Shown piece by piece: positions 7,899 to 16,074 of a stretch of DNA of 64,000 nt. Position 1 is the stretch's first letter. Each line of letters begins with the position of its first letter. Under the pieces are notes generated by a model, which saw nothing but the letters and a program-made list of their open reading frames with translations, did no database searches and was not told where the DNA came from. The translations under genes and the position numbers were made by a program. The stretch comes from JBPBQZ01 sp050955105 (GTDB lineage Bacteria > Pseudomonadota > Gammaproteobacteria > Burkholderiales > Burkholderiaceae). The stretch is taken from NCBI GenBank assembly GCA_050955105.1, contig JBPBQZ010000033.1:27747-91746 (forward strand), read 5' to 3'.

Positions 7899-9446
7899 AT
7901 GCGAGACGATTCGATATCCACCACGCCGCTTGCGGCATCTCACCTGAACGTCAACGACCTGTTCATCGATCAGGTGTCCATTTGCGGCGCGCAGGTGGCC
8001 GTGCGTGCAGCGGAAGGAGACTGGACCTACGCGGACCTGCACGAACTCGTCAATCGTCTCTGTGCGCTGCTGCAAGCGCGCGGCGTTCAGCGTGGTGACC
8101 GCGTGGCCCTGCTATCGGAAAACCGCCGCGAGTATGTGCTGACGCTGCTGGCGGCCGCGCGCTTGGGAGCGATTGCGGCCTGCCTCAACTGGCGGCAATC
8201 GCCCGACGAACTCGATCATTGCATCCAGCTCGTGCAGCCCAGACTGGCGCTGGTGTCGCCGCGCTATGTACCGCAGATCCCGCTCTTCAGAGCGATCGAG
8301 CGCGACAACATCTTCACCTTCGGCGACGCCTTCGACGCGCTGTTGCAAACGCAGTCGGCGGCCGAGCATGCGGGCGACGCGCATCCCGAAGACGGCTTGC
8401 ACATCCTTTACACCAGCGGCACCACCGGCAAACCCAAAGCCGCACTGATCAGCCACCGTGCCTTGATCGCGCGCGGCGCGGTGGGCGCGATGGACCGTGG
8501 CTACCGACGCGGTTCCACCTTTGTCGCCTGGGCGCCGATGTTCCATATGGTGTCGGCGGACAACGTACTGGTCACGCTGATCAACGGCGGCCAAGTCAAC
8601 GTCGTCGATGGCTTCCAGCTCGACGCACTCTGCAACGCGGTGGAGCAAGAGCAGAACCTCGGTTGGCTGGTGCTGATGCCGGGCATGATCGACAAGGTCG
8701 TCGAAGCGCTCACGCAGCGCGGCATCCGTCCGCAGCCGATGGACGCCGTCGGCTGCATGGCCGATCTGATCCCGCGTCATCAGCTGGCGGAAGTCACGCG
8801 GCTTTTCAACGCGCCCTACCGCAACACCTTTGGTTCCACCGAAACCGGCCCCGCGCCGGGTGGCGGCGGCCTGGTGGGCGTGGGTGTCGTGCCGGAAAGC
8901 CTTGGCAAGCGGCAGAGTTCCCTGTGCCGTGTGCGCTTAGTGGATGTCGAGGGGCGCGACGTCGCGCCTGGCGAACCGGGCGAGCTTCTGTTGCGCAGCC
9001 CGACGCTGTTCAGCGGCTATTGGGGCATGCCAGAAGCCACCGCCGAAGCCTTCGAGGACGGCTGGTTCCATAGCGGCGATGTCTTCGTGCGCGAAGCCGA
9101 TGGCGCGCTGCGCTTCGTCGACCGTCGCAAATACCTGATCAAGTCGGGCGGTGAAAATATCTACCCGGCCGAAATCGAACAGCTATTGCTCGCTTCGCCG
9201 CGCATCATCGACGCCGCGGTGGTGCGCCAGCAGGATGCGAAATGGGGCGAAGTACCGGTCGCTTTCGTGATCGCCGCCGACGCCGACCTCACACCAGACG
9301 AAGTCATCGCGCTGTGCCACGGCAAAATCGCCAACTACAAGTTGCCGAAGGCGGTGCATTTCATTCTTGACACAGACATGCCGCGCAGCACCACCGGCAA
9401 GGTCATGCGCAATGTGCTCGAAGCGCAGTTGAAGGAACAAGCTTGA
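7899..9446 (+). CDS. AMP-forming acyl-CoA synthetase/ligase
   Basis: ANL-superfamily adenylate-forming ligase, 515 residues, full length. It activates a carboxylate with ATP and loads it onto CoA. Visible motifs are the P-loop-like A3 motif LYTSGTTGKPKAALIS near residue 168, the substrate-pocket motif FGSTETGPAPGG, the A8 hinge SGDVFVREADGALRFVDRRK, KSGGENIYPAEIEQ, and the catalytic C-terminal lysine motif RSTTGKVMRN. The acid cannot be named; a short-to-medium or cyclic acyl substrate would fit. Its stop codon overlaps the start of the thiolase-like gene by one base, indicating a translationally coupled operon with the binding proteins upstream. Confidence 0.9.
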   Translation: MRDDSISTTPLAASHLNVNDLFIDQVSICGAQVAVRAAEGDWTYADLHELVNRLCALLQARGVQRGDRVALLSENRREYVLTLLAAARLGAIAACLNWRQSPDELDHCIQLVQPRLALVSPRYVPQIPLFRAIERDNIFTFGDAFDALLQTQSAAEHAGDAHPEDGLHILYTSGTTGKPKAALISHRALIARGAVGAMDRGYRRGSTFVAWAPMFHMVSADNVLVTLINGGQVNVVDGFQLDALCNAVEQEQNLGWLVLMPGMIDKVVEALTQRGIRPQPMDAVGCMADLIPRHQLAEVTRLFNAPYRNTFGSTETGPAPGGGGLVGVGVVPESLGKRQSSLCRVRLVDVEGRDVAPGEPGELLLRSPTLFSGYWGMPEATAEAFEDGWFHSGDVFVREADGALRFVDRRKYLIKSGGENIYPAEIEQLLLASPRIIDAAVVRQQDAKWGEVPVAFVIAADADLTPDEVIALCHGKIANYKLPKAVHFILDTDMPRSTTGKVMRNVLEAQLKEQA

Positions 9447-10690
9447 TGGATATGGACACAAGCAGTACGCCCTATCTGCGCGACAAATATGCAATCGTCG
9501 GCGTCGGCGAGACCGCTTACTTGCGCGGCTCCGGCAGGACGCCACGCGCAATGGCGCACGAGGCCGTCACGCGCGCGCTGGCCGACGCCGGCCTCAAGCC
9601 CTCGGACGTCGACGGCATGCTGTCGTACCAGATGGGCGATTCCACGCAATCGCCGTTCGTTGCCGGCGACCTCGGCATGCGTCTCAATTTCTATATGGAC
9701 GTGATGGGCGGCGGCTCGTCCACCGAAGCCCTGGTCGGTCTGGCGATCGGCGCGATCGAAGCCGGCATGTGCAAGACCGTGGCGATCTTCCGCGCGATGA
9801 ACGGTTATTCCGGAATACGCATCGGCGGCACCGGGGCGGTGGCGGCGACACCGGTCGTCGACGAATTCCTGCACACGCGGCCATACGGGCATCGCAGCGC
9901 CGGGCAGATGTTTTCGCATACCTTCATGCGGCATATGTACGAATACGGCACCACCTCGGCGCAGGTGGCCGCCGTCAAGGCGGCGCACAGCGAACATGCG
10001 TCGAACAATCCGAAAGCCTTATACAAGCAGCGCGTTACCGTCGACGACGTGCTGAACAGCCGCATGATCTGCAAGCCGCTGCACCTGCTCGATTGCTGCA
10101 CCGAATCCGACAACGGCACCGCCATCATCGTCACGCGTGCCGAGCGCGCGCGCGACTGCCGGCATCACCCGGTGCTTATCAGCGCCGTAGTCGGCCGTTG
10201 CAACAAGCCGCGCATGGACATGCATTATCAGCATGGTCCCATCACCGAAACCGCCGGCCGCTACGGGCGCGAAATTCTGTGGAAGAACGCCGGCGTGACA
10301 CCGCAAGACATCGACATCACCGGCTCTTACGACGCTTTTACGTTCACCACCATGCTGCAGTTGGAAGACTATGGATTTTGCAAGAAAGGCGAGGGCGGTG
10401 ACTACGTAAGCCACGGCCACATCCGCCTGGGCGAAAAGCGGCCGAACAACACCAGCGGCGGCCACCTGTGCGAAGGCTACACGCACGGCATCAGCATGGT
10501 GATCGAGAACGTACGGCAACTGCGTCACGATGTCGATGACTCTTGCCCGATCGGTGCCGACGGCCGCCGTCAACACACGCACGACTATCGCGAAGGCGGC
10601 TGCCGGCAGGTACGTCAGCCGCAACTGGCCGCCAATTTGGGATGGGCGTCGCCGGGCACCGGGTCGGCGATGGTGCTGCGCCGTGGATGA
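9446..10690 (+). CDS. Thiolase-fold protein lacking catalytic cysteines (SCP2-thiolase/Ltp2-like)
   Basis: Thiolase-superfamily protein of 414 residues, beginning YAIVGVGETAYLRGSGRTP. ATG 9446 overlaps the ligase stop (TGATG). The nucleophilic Cys expected in an NxxCxSG-type motif is replaced by GGGSSTEALVG, and the C-terminal CxG motif reads GWASPGTGSAMV, so neither thiolase cysteine is present. A His is kept in NTSGGHLCEGYTHG. This pattern is that of SCP2-thiolase-like lipid-transfer proteins such as Ltp2, which act as retro-aldolases with a DUF35 partner, and a DUF35 gene follows 4 bp later. Aldolase activity is an inference; C-C bond formation by ordinary thiolase chemistry is unlikely. 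Confidence 0.8.
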   Translation: MDMDTSSTPYLRDKYAIVGVGETAYLRGSGRTPRAMAHEAVTRALADAGLKPSDVDGMLSYQMGDSTQSPFVAGDLGMRLNFYMDVMGGGSSTEALVGLAIGAIEAGMCKTVAIFRAMNGYSGIRIGGTGAVAATPVVDEFLHTRPYGHRSAGQMFSHTFMRHMYEYGTTSAQVAAVKAAHSEHASNNPKALYKQRVTVDDVLNSRMICKPLHLLDCCTESDNGTAIIVTRAERARDCRHHPVLISAVVGRCNKPRMDMHYQHGPITETAGRYGREILWKNAGVTPQDIDITGSYDAFTFTTMLQLEDYGFCKKGEGGDYVSHGHIRLGEKRPNNTSGGHLCEGYTHGISMVIENVRQLRHDVDDSCPIGADGRRQHTHDYREGGCRQVRQPQLAANLGWASPGTGSAMVLRRG

Positions 10691-10694
10691 AAAG

Positions 10695-11213
10695 ATGAGC
10701 ACTGAGAAATACGACTACCTCGGCATGAGCCTGTTGCTCAATCCCGACGACAAGATCAACCGCGAATACTTCGCACACTGCGCGGCGCATGACTTCAGAC
10801 TGCAGGCTTGCGGCGGCTGTGGGCTGTTGCGTTACCCGCCCGGCCCTGGTTGCCCGTGGTGTGGCTCATCCGACTATGCATGGAAGCAGGTAGAGGGACG
10901 CGGCACCGTTTATTCCTACTACGAGGTCGCGCACGCGATTCAGCCCGGTTTCAAGCCGCACCTGCCTTATCTGGTGCTGTTGGTGGAGCTCGATACCCAG
11001 CGTGGTACACCGACCGAGCATGAAGGCTTGAGAATCCTGGCGAACTTGGTTAAGCCCGACGGCTCACTGGCCTCAGCTGAAGAGTTGGCCAAAGTGGGCA
11101 TCGGTTCGCGCGTAAAAATGGTCTTCACTGACCTCGGCGCGGGCATGGCCCTGCCGCAGTGGACGCTGGATCAAGCGGTGGATCAACCGGCAGCCTGGCG
11201 CTTCCCGGAATGA
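10695..11213 (+). CDS. DUF35 zinc-ribbon/OB-fold protein, partner of the thiolase-like protein
   Basis: 172-residue protein with the rubredoxin-like zinc ribbon CGGCGLLRYPPGPGCPWCGS (residues about 39-58, two CxxC pairs) followed by an OB-fold (GRGTVYSYYEVAH, then ILANLVKP and GSRVKMVF). This is the DUF35 architecture of proteins that bind acyl-CoA and form complexes with thiolase-fold enzymes, as in ChsH2-Ltp2 of steroid side-chain degradation or the HMG-CoA synthase complex of archaea. The start codon lies 4 bp after the thiolase-like stop codon. The pairing strongly suggests an obligate complex; the specific substrate is unknown. Confidence 0.88.
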   Translation: MSTEKYDYLGMSLLLNPDDKINREYFAHCAAHDFRLQACGGCGLLRYPPGPGCPWCGSSDYAWKQVEGRGTVYSYYEVAHAIQPGFKPHLPYLVLLVELDTQRGTPTEHEGLRILANLVKPDGSLASAEELAKVGIGSRVKMVFTDLGAGMALPQWTLDQAVDQPAAWRFPE

Positions 11214-11328
11214 TTTGACCGAACGCGCGTGATGGTTCTAGCGATCAGGCCGCGCATTATCGAGAGTCTGGCGGGGGGTTCGACGAGACCGTACCGCCTC
11301 CTGTTCAAACGATTTCGAGGGGCAAGCG

Positions 11329-12120
11329 ATGGGCAATATCCTCAGCGGCAAGGCAGTCCTCAATGTGGGCGCGGCGCGCAGCATCGGCGCTGCCGAAGCG
11401 CGGCTATTCGCCAGCGAAGGCGCGTCGGTATTGGTGGCCGACATTCTCGATGACCGAGGCAGCCAATTAGTCGAAGAGATCAACGCAGCAGGCGGAAAGG
11501 CCCGCTACATTCATCTCGATGCAAGAAAGGAAGCCGACTGGACGCGCGCCGTCGATGAACTGTTGAACTGGTGCGGCACCATCGACGTGCTGGTGAACAA
11601 CGTCGGCATCAACGACCGCAACACCATCATGAGCACGACCTTGGCAGACTGGAACGCGATCTTCGAGACCAACTCGACGTCGATGTTCCTCGGCATCAAG
11701 GCAGTGGTGCCGGCGATGAAGAAAGCCGGCAAGGGATCGATCATCAATATCGGCTCGACCTCCAGTGTGACCGGCACGCCGTTCGCCGCTTATAGCTCGA
11801 GCAAGTGGGCAATGCGGGGCTTAGGAAAAATCGCCGCCATGGAGTTCGCCGCCGATGGCATCCGCGTGAATACGCTGTGCCCGGGTTTCATCTTGACCGA
11901 ATTCAACGAAAAACAGCCCTACGTCGAAGCGCTCAGGCAGAGCGTGCCGATGCGGCGCGCCGGGTCGGCGGACGAAGTCGCTCATCTCGCGCTGTATTTC
12001 GCGTCGGATGCGTCCAGCTACGTCACGGGCCAAGACGTCGTAATCGATGGCGCGTTGAGCATGCCGAGTTATGTATTAAGCGGATTCGCCGGCAAGGTCG
12101 CTGCAACGGGCAACGCGTAG
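11329..12120 (+). CDS. Short-chain dehydrogenase/reductase
   Basis: Classical SDR of 263 residues, NAD(P)-dependent. The coenzyme-binding glycine motif is a variant, NVGAARSIGAAEARLF near residue 16, followed by an Asp at the end of the second strand (VLVADILDD), which usually favours NAD over NADP. NNVGIND, the catalytic Ser (GSTSSVTGTPF) and the YSSSK Tyr/Lys pair are present. A good ribosome binding site (GAGGGG) precedes ATG 11329. It lies 115 bp after the DUF35 gene in the same direction and is probably the oxidising step of the same pathway, acting on a hydroxyacyl-CoA or a related alcohol (inference). Confidence 0.88.
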   Translation: MGNILSGKAVLNVGAARSIGAAEARLFASEGASVLVADILDDRGSQLVEEINAAGGKARYIHLDARKEADWTRAVDELLNWCGTIDVLVNNVGINDRNTIMSTTLADWNAIFETNSTSMFLGIKAVVPAMKKAGKGSIINIGSTSSVTGTPFAAYSSSKWAMRGLGKIAAMEFAADGIRVNTLCPGFILTEFNEKQPYVEALRQSVPMRRAGSADEVAHLALYFASDASSYVTGQDVVIDGALSMPSYVLSGFAGKVAATGNA

Positions 12121-12235
12121 CGGACATAGTCTGAATTTGTCAGTTTCCTCGGTGTCGATCGCGCGTAAGATGCCGACCGGCCGTACTAGACTTGCCAACT
12201 ACGGTGAGCGCACGGCGAAACCGAGGAAGCCTCCA

Positions 12236-12499
12236 ATGTATATTCTTGATTTCGCGAACATTGCATCTCGCGTTCTGCTGCGCCTCTATATCGTCTTCTC
12301 GTGTTGGTCCGCCTTTCAGGTGTATTGGCGACGCGGCCGATATATCCATCTCGAGTTCGCGCCGAAGCGCATCAGAGGCACCAATTGGGAACCTCGGCGG
12401 CTGGCCTTCCTTCGCAAGTTTCGCCTGGTGGCCGTGATCAGCCTGATTGTTCGGGCCGGCTGTCTCGGGTGGTTTGTGGTTGAGGCGTTGGCCAACTAA
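12236..12499 (+). CDS. Small putative membrane protein, unknown function
   Basis: 87-residue protein starting at ATG 12236 behind GAGGAAG; the frame is open further upstream but without a ribosome binding site. Two hydrophobic segments are predicted by eye (about residues 5-25, IASRVLLRLYIVFSCW, and 65-84, VAVISLIVRAGCLGWFVV), separated by a basic stretch containing RRGRYIHLEFAPKRIRG. No family is recognised. It stands between the catabolic cluster and a VOC-family gene with no operon partner. Evidence that it is a real gene is the ribosome binding site and the membrane-protein composition only. Confidence 0.5.
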   Translation: MYILDFANIASRVLLRLYIVFSCWSAFQVYWRRGRYIHLEFAPKRIRGTNWEPRRLAFLRKFRLVAVISLIVRAGCLGWFVVEALAN

Positions 12500-12734
12500 A
12501 ACCTCGACGATGCTCGAATCGTTCGTCACCTTTGCGTCGATGATGCTCTGCGTTTGTCGCAGCATTGCGACCAGCACATCGCCTTTTCCGAATCGCTCGA
12601 TTCCCTCGGGCTCAAGCCGCGACAGACGAGGCCGCCACCGCCGCGCTCAGGCTGTACTTGTCCGCTCAGATCGGTGCAGAAATTCCTCATAGAATATGGG
12701 CAGTTGCGGTTGACTTCGCGACCAGGAGATTACG

Positions 12735-13214
12735 ATGGCTGAGCTTGTAACATGCCTGTGGTTCGATCATGGCAAAGCACGCGAGGCGGCGGAATTTTAC
12801 GCCGCTACCTTCCCTGATAGCCATGTCGGCGCAGGCCATACATCCCCTTCGCCCAGCGTCGGGCAGGGTGAGGAGCTGACAGTCGAATTCACCGTGCTCG
12901 GCCGGCGCCTCCTCGGACTCAACGGCGGCCCCAACTTCAAGGCGAACGAAGCGGTGAGCTTCATGGTCGAGACTGCCAGTCAGGAAGAGACCGACCAATA
13001 TTGGAACGCCATCGTCGGCAATGGCGGAGCGGAAGCGCCTTGCGGCTGGTGCAAGGACCGCTGGGGCTTTTCCTGGCAGATCACGCCCAGGCGCATGCTC
13101 GACATCATCTTCAACGGGCCCGACCGTGATGCCGCAAGGCGTGCGATGGAGGCGATGTTTACGATGAAGAAGATCGATATCGCCGCGATAGAACGCGCGG
13201 CGGCGGGGAAGTAA
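12735..13214 (+). CDS. VOC-family protein (PhnB/3-demethylubiquinone methyltransferase-like)
   Basis: 159-residue glyoxalase/VOC-fold protein of the PhnB_like group, which is often mislabelled as 3-demethylubiquinone-9 3-methyltransferase. It begins LVTCLWFDHGKAREAAEFYA and contains LTVEFTVLGRRLLGLNGGP, AVSFMVETASQEETDQYW and CKDRWGFSWQITPRRM, all typical of this subgroup. A ribosome binding site (CAGGAG) precedes ATG 12735. The group has no agreed function; some members confer stress or antibiotic tolerance. The neighbours give no hint. Confidence 0.85.
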   Translation: MAELVTCLWFDHGKAREAAEFYAATFPDSHVGAGHTSPSPSVGQGEELTVEFTVLGRRLLGLNGGPNFKANEAVSFMVETASQEETDQYWNAIVGNGGAEAPCGWCKDRWGFSWQITPRRMLDIIFNGPDRDAARRAMEAMFTMKKIDIAAIERAAAGK

Positions 13215-13477
13215 GGGCCGTACCGTCAAGCGTATCCAAAAACTGAGCCAGCTCGTGTCGCTCCGGCCGGCCAATTCGACTGGCAGCAAATTACGTGGGT
13301 CAACAGCTCAACGTGAGTTGCAATTCTGACGACTCAATGCGCAACACGAAATAGATGACATGCCGGCCATGGCGCCCGAAAATTTAAGAAAATGTTCTGA
13401 CTTTGAGCGCTCTCGACCGTAAGCCCATGCGGTTCTTAGATGAATGATTAGAATGTCCATTTGAGCGGAGCACAGCG

Positions 13478-14307
13478 ATGGCACTCGGACGCAAGGAGCG
13501 GATCCTAATTCTCGCGAAGACGTACCCGTCTCCAAGCGTTCAGTATGTCGAAACTTCCTGTGTTGCGGGAGTTAGTCAAGACGGCGCTATGCGCCGCTTG
13601 TATCCAGTACCGTTTCGAATGATTGAGAAAGGTCAGCAGTTCAAGAAGTGGCAGTGGATCGATGTTCGAGTTGAGAAGGCCAACAAAGATCACCGCCCGG
13701 AGAGCCATAAGCTGTATGTCGACACGATTGTCTGCGGGGACAAGATCAGCACCGACAAAGAGTGGCAAGCTCGGTGGGAATGGCTAGACAAAATCCCGGC
13801 GTTCGGAAGCATTGATGCAATGGAGGCTGGGCGTCTGAGCGACGGGCTATCCATGGCGCTATTACGACCGAAGAGGTTACTGGGGCTTGATATTACGAAA
13901 GCCCGAAACCCGGACTGGACGGAAGATGAGAAGGAGAAGCTAACGCACCAGCAGACGCAAGATGATCTCTTCTCCAAGGCAGAGGTGAAGCGGCAAATCA
14001 GGGATCTGCGCAAGGTACCGTTTGACTTCCACTACCGATACGTGTGCGACACCCCGGAATGCGAAAAGGAATATCGGCACAAGATCATCGACTGGGAGCC
14101 GGCGCATTATTTTGGAACTGCCGCCGCAGCTATGGCATGGATTGGGAGCAGCCGTTCCGAGCCCAGCTGGAGGGCCGGCTCGGCGGCAAGGACTTGATGT
14201 TCTTGATGGGCAATCAGCACCGATTTCAAGACCAGTGGTTGATCATCAGCTTGATTTATCCACCTAAGCAAAGGCCATCCGAGGCGATGCAGCGCTCGCT
14301 TTTTTAG
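13478..14307 (+). pseudogene. Gene of unknown function (possible dual-OB protein) broken by a one-base frameshift
   Basis: The first frame (13478-14197) encodes 239 residues starting RKERILILAKTYPSPSVQYV, with SCVAGVSQDGAMRRLYPVPF and DFHYRYVCDTPECEKEYRHK. After DWE (codons to 14098) that frame runs into low-quality sequence and stops at 14197. The -1 frame continues the fold from 14098: AGALFWNCRRSYGMDWEQPF, then KDLMFLMGNQHRFQDQWLI, ending at 14307. Loss of one G in a GAGGCC context near 14098 explains it, and restoring it gives a protein of about 276 residues. No canonical slippery heptamer is seen. The N-terminal half resembles proteins annotated as dual OB-fold (uncertain). The 3' end overlaps the convergent DUF488 gene by 44 bp. 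Either a decaying gene or a sequencing error. Confidence 0.7.
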
Positions 14308-14746
14308 GGGTTGCGGCTCTGATATGCCGGACTTCGGCGCCGCAGAGGTTATGCACCGCATTGGCCACCATAGAACGGTGGCAAAAGTTGAAATCGGCCT
14401 CGTAGCAGAGCAACGCGCAATTGGACAAATTCGCCGTCTCCGAGAGCTCGGTGATGGCGATTTGCTGGTTCTTGAGATGCTTTAGAAAACCTTCCGTATA
14501 TCGATTCCAGTCCCCGTCTTCGCGGTAGCGGTTACGCACCGGTTTGGGACAACCGAGGTTGACCATATGAATGTACTCGAGGCCGGACATATTCAGGACG
14601 TTGGCCAGCGCTTTTTTCGAAAATCCGTGCTTGCGCGATAAGGGTAGTTCTCGAATGTCCACGACGGTCTCGATGCCGTGTTCAGTAAGCAGCGAAATGA
14701 ACGAGTCGATGTTCAGTCCTTCGTACCCTATGGTGAAAACAGTCAT
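14264..14746 (-). CDS. DUF488 family protein
   Basis: 160-residue DUF488 protein. Family hallmarks are visible: FTIGYEGLNIDSFISLL at the N-terminus, VVDIRELPLSRKHGFSK, LEYIHMVNLGCPKPVRNRYR, and the conserved Cys/His segment LLCYEADFNFCHRSMVA. The biochemical role of DUF488 is not established; the Cys, Glu and CHR residues look like an active or metal site. It is transcribed in the same direction as ssrA, after the ssrA terminator, and converges with the frameshifted gene upstream, with their 3' ends overlapping. GC content and codon use here look lower than in the flanking core genes by eye, suggesting acquisition. Confidence 0.88.
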   Translation of the reverse strand: MTVFTIGYEGLNIDSFISLLTEHGIETVVDIRELPLSRKHGFSKKALANVLNMSGLEYIHMVNLGCPKPVRNRYREDGDWNRYTEGFLKHLKNQQIAITELSETANLSNCALLCYEADFNFCHRSMVANAVHNLCGAEVRHIRAATPKKASAASPRMAFA

Positions 14747-14856
14747 TGGTTGAGTCCCTCCGGACGCAATCTTACCGGACGATGCGAGTCACTGACGAGG
14801 GCTCAGGAGCGCCGCCTGCCTCTGCTGTCAATCGTAAACTTTCTGTCTCCGGCAAC

Positions 14857-14891
14857 AAAAAACCCCGCGGAGCCAAGCCCGGCGGGGTTTT
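14857..14891 (-). terminator. Intrinsic terminator of ssrA
   Basis: A 10-bp stem AAAACCCCGC (14859-14868) pairs with GCGGGGTTTT (14882-14891) around a 13-nt loop. Read on the minus strand it ends in a T run, 24 nt beyond the CCA end of the tmRNA. The A run on the other side means it could work in both directions. Confidence 0.85.
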
Positions 14892-14914
14892 CTGGTCAGA
14901 CTTTGAGAATATAT

Positions 14915-15272
14915 TGGTGGAGCCGGCGGGAATCGAACCCGCGTCCGCAAGCACTCCACAACCAGTTCTACATACTTAGTCCAGTCATTTGATTTCACCG
15001 TTACGACGCGGACGAACACGCTGCGCAACGGCAATTCGCTGGTTTTAGGACCGGATGTCGCGACGCCATCCGGTACGAGCTGACGTATTAGACCTCACAT
15101 GGCCTTGCGGCCCCAACCCGTCAGCGAGTCGGTGTGAGGCAAGCCGGTTTTAAGCGGCTAGAGCGAAAGTAGAATCGTTCGCAGTTACTTAGATCCCATT
15201 GATTTACGAGGTGACGGGTCCTCGGTATGCCCTGAATTGCTTTGCTACCCACGTCGAAACCAAGTCGGCCCC
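14915..15272 (-). ncRNA. ssrA: Transfer-messenger RNA (tmRNA)
   Basis: One-piece tmRNA of 358 nt on the minus strand. The 5' end reads GGGGCCGACTTGGTTTCGAC and the 3' end is the tRNA-like T-arm GGGTTCGATTCCCGCC followed by GGCTCCACCA with an encoded CCA. The T-arm and acceptor stem pair as expected for the alanyl-tRNA-like domain. The internal reading frame encodes ANDSTFALAA, ending in the ALAA degron typical of betaproteobacteria. It rescues stalled ribosomes by trans-translation with SmpB and tags the nascent peptides for proteolysis. The gene lies between gph and the DUF488 gene, a usual insertion hot spot, but no integrase is seen. Confidence 0.97.
15150..15182 (-). other. tmRNA proteolysis-tag reading frame
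   Basis: Resume codon GCG at 15182-15180 on the minus strand, then nine more codons and TAA at 15152-15150, giving ANDSTFALAA. The tag has the usual length and an ALAA end for ClpXP recognition. Confidence 0.93.
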
Positions 15273-15279
15273 AAACGAA

Positions 15280-15296
15280 GCGTGATTATCTCACGC
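15280..15296 (-). promoter_or_regulatory. Palindrome overlapping the likely -10 region of ssrA
   Basis: GCGTGA and TCACGC arms (15280-15285 and 15291-15296) flank a 5-nt centre directly upstream of the tmRNA 5' end. On the minus strand this contains GATAAT, the best -10 candidate for ssrA, so a protein bound here would cover the promoter. It could alternatively be a hairpin at the 5' end of a longer precursor. Confidence 0.4.
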
Positions 15297-15331
15297 TTTG
15301 CCAGGGCCGCCACCCGCTCGAGGCTGCGTGA

Positions 15332-16060
15332 TCAAACGCCCAGCGTAAACAGAATTGCCGCCAGTTCGTCGCCGCTGGCCACAACGCGGTCGGCGTCCCA
15401 CGCCTCAGGCGGTAATCCGTCACCGCTATAACCGTAGCTCACAGCAATCGTGAACATGCCGGCCGCATGACCAGCCAGGATGTCGCGATGATCGTCACCG
15501 ACATAGATAGTTTTCACCGGATCGCTGCCAATCTGCTGCGCGGCCAGCAGTAAGGGCGCCGGATGTGGCTTCGAATACGGCGTGGTGTCGCCACTGACCA
15601 GGCAACCTGCCGCATCCAGCAAGCCCAGTTGGCGGCACAGCGGCTGCGCCAGATTCTCGACCTTGTTGGTCACGATGCCCCAGCGTACGCCGCGCGCCGA
15701 CAAATCCGCCAGCAGCGCCTCGATTCCCGGAAACAGTTCAGTCTCGACGCACAGGTCGGCGGCATAATTGGCGAGGAATTCAACCCGCATGGCGGCAAAC
15801 GCGGGGTCGTCACGGTCTATGCCGAATGCCTCGCCGAGCAGGCCGGCCGCACCTTTCGACGCCAGCGGCCGCAGGCGCTCGAACGGCACCATTTCCAGTC
15901 CGCGGTCGACCCGCATTTTGTTCACGGCAGCCGCGAGATCCGGCGCGGTGTCGGCCAGCGTGCCGTCCAGATCGAAAAGTACCGCGCGCGCCAGCCCGAG
16001 ATCGCGCTGTCGCGCGGCTTCCGCATGCGGCTCTGTTGCCGCGATGTCATTCTCACCCAC
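15332..16060 (-). CDS. gph: Phosphoglycolate phosphatase
   Basis: HAD-superfamily phosphatase of 242 residues, with the nucleophile motif FDLDGTLADTAPD near residue 29, the second motif Thr in GIVTNKVENLAQP, and GDDHRDILAGHAAGM as the acidic magnesium motif. It hydrolyses 2-phosphoglycolate arising from DNA 3'-end repair or oxygenase side reactions. The gene starts 14 bp after the ubiG stop codon on the same strand, and the ubiG-gph pair is a conserved betaproteobacterial arrangement that probably forms one transcript. The specific substrate is assigned from this synteny as well as the motifs, because related HAD phosphatases look alike. Confidence 0.9.
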   Translation of the reverse strand: MGENDIAATEPHAEAARQRDLGLARAVLFDLDGTLADTAPDLAAAVNKMRVDRGLEMVPFERLRPLASKGAAGLLGEAFGIDRDDPAFAAMRVEFLANYAADLCVETELFPGIEALLADLSARGVRWGIVTNKVENLAQPLCRQLGLLDAAGCLVSGDTTPYSKPHPAPLLLAAQQIGSDPVKTIYVGDDHRDILAGHAAGMFTIAVSYGYSGDGLPPEAWDADRVVASGDELAAILFTLGV

Positions 16061-16074
16061 GGCCGTGTCTCATC

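Noticed and set aside
12500..12734. Possible small genes between the membrane protein and the VOC gene
   Set aside because: Several short frames exist but none has a ribosome binding site or recognisable protein; treated as non-coding or decayed.
14915..15272. Genomic island integrated at ssrA
   Set aside because: No integrase and no second copy of the ssrA 3' end were found in the window. The lower-GC patch next to it is suggestive only.
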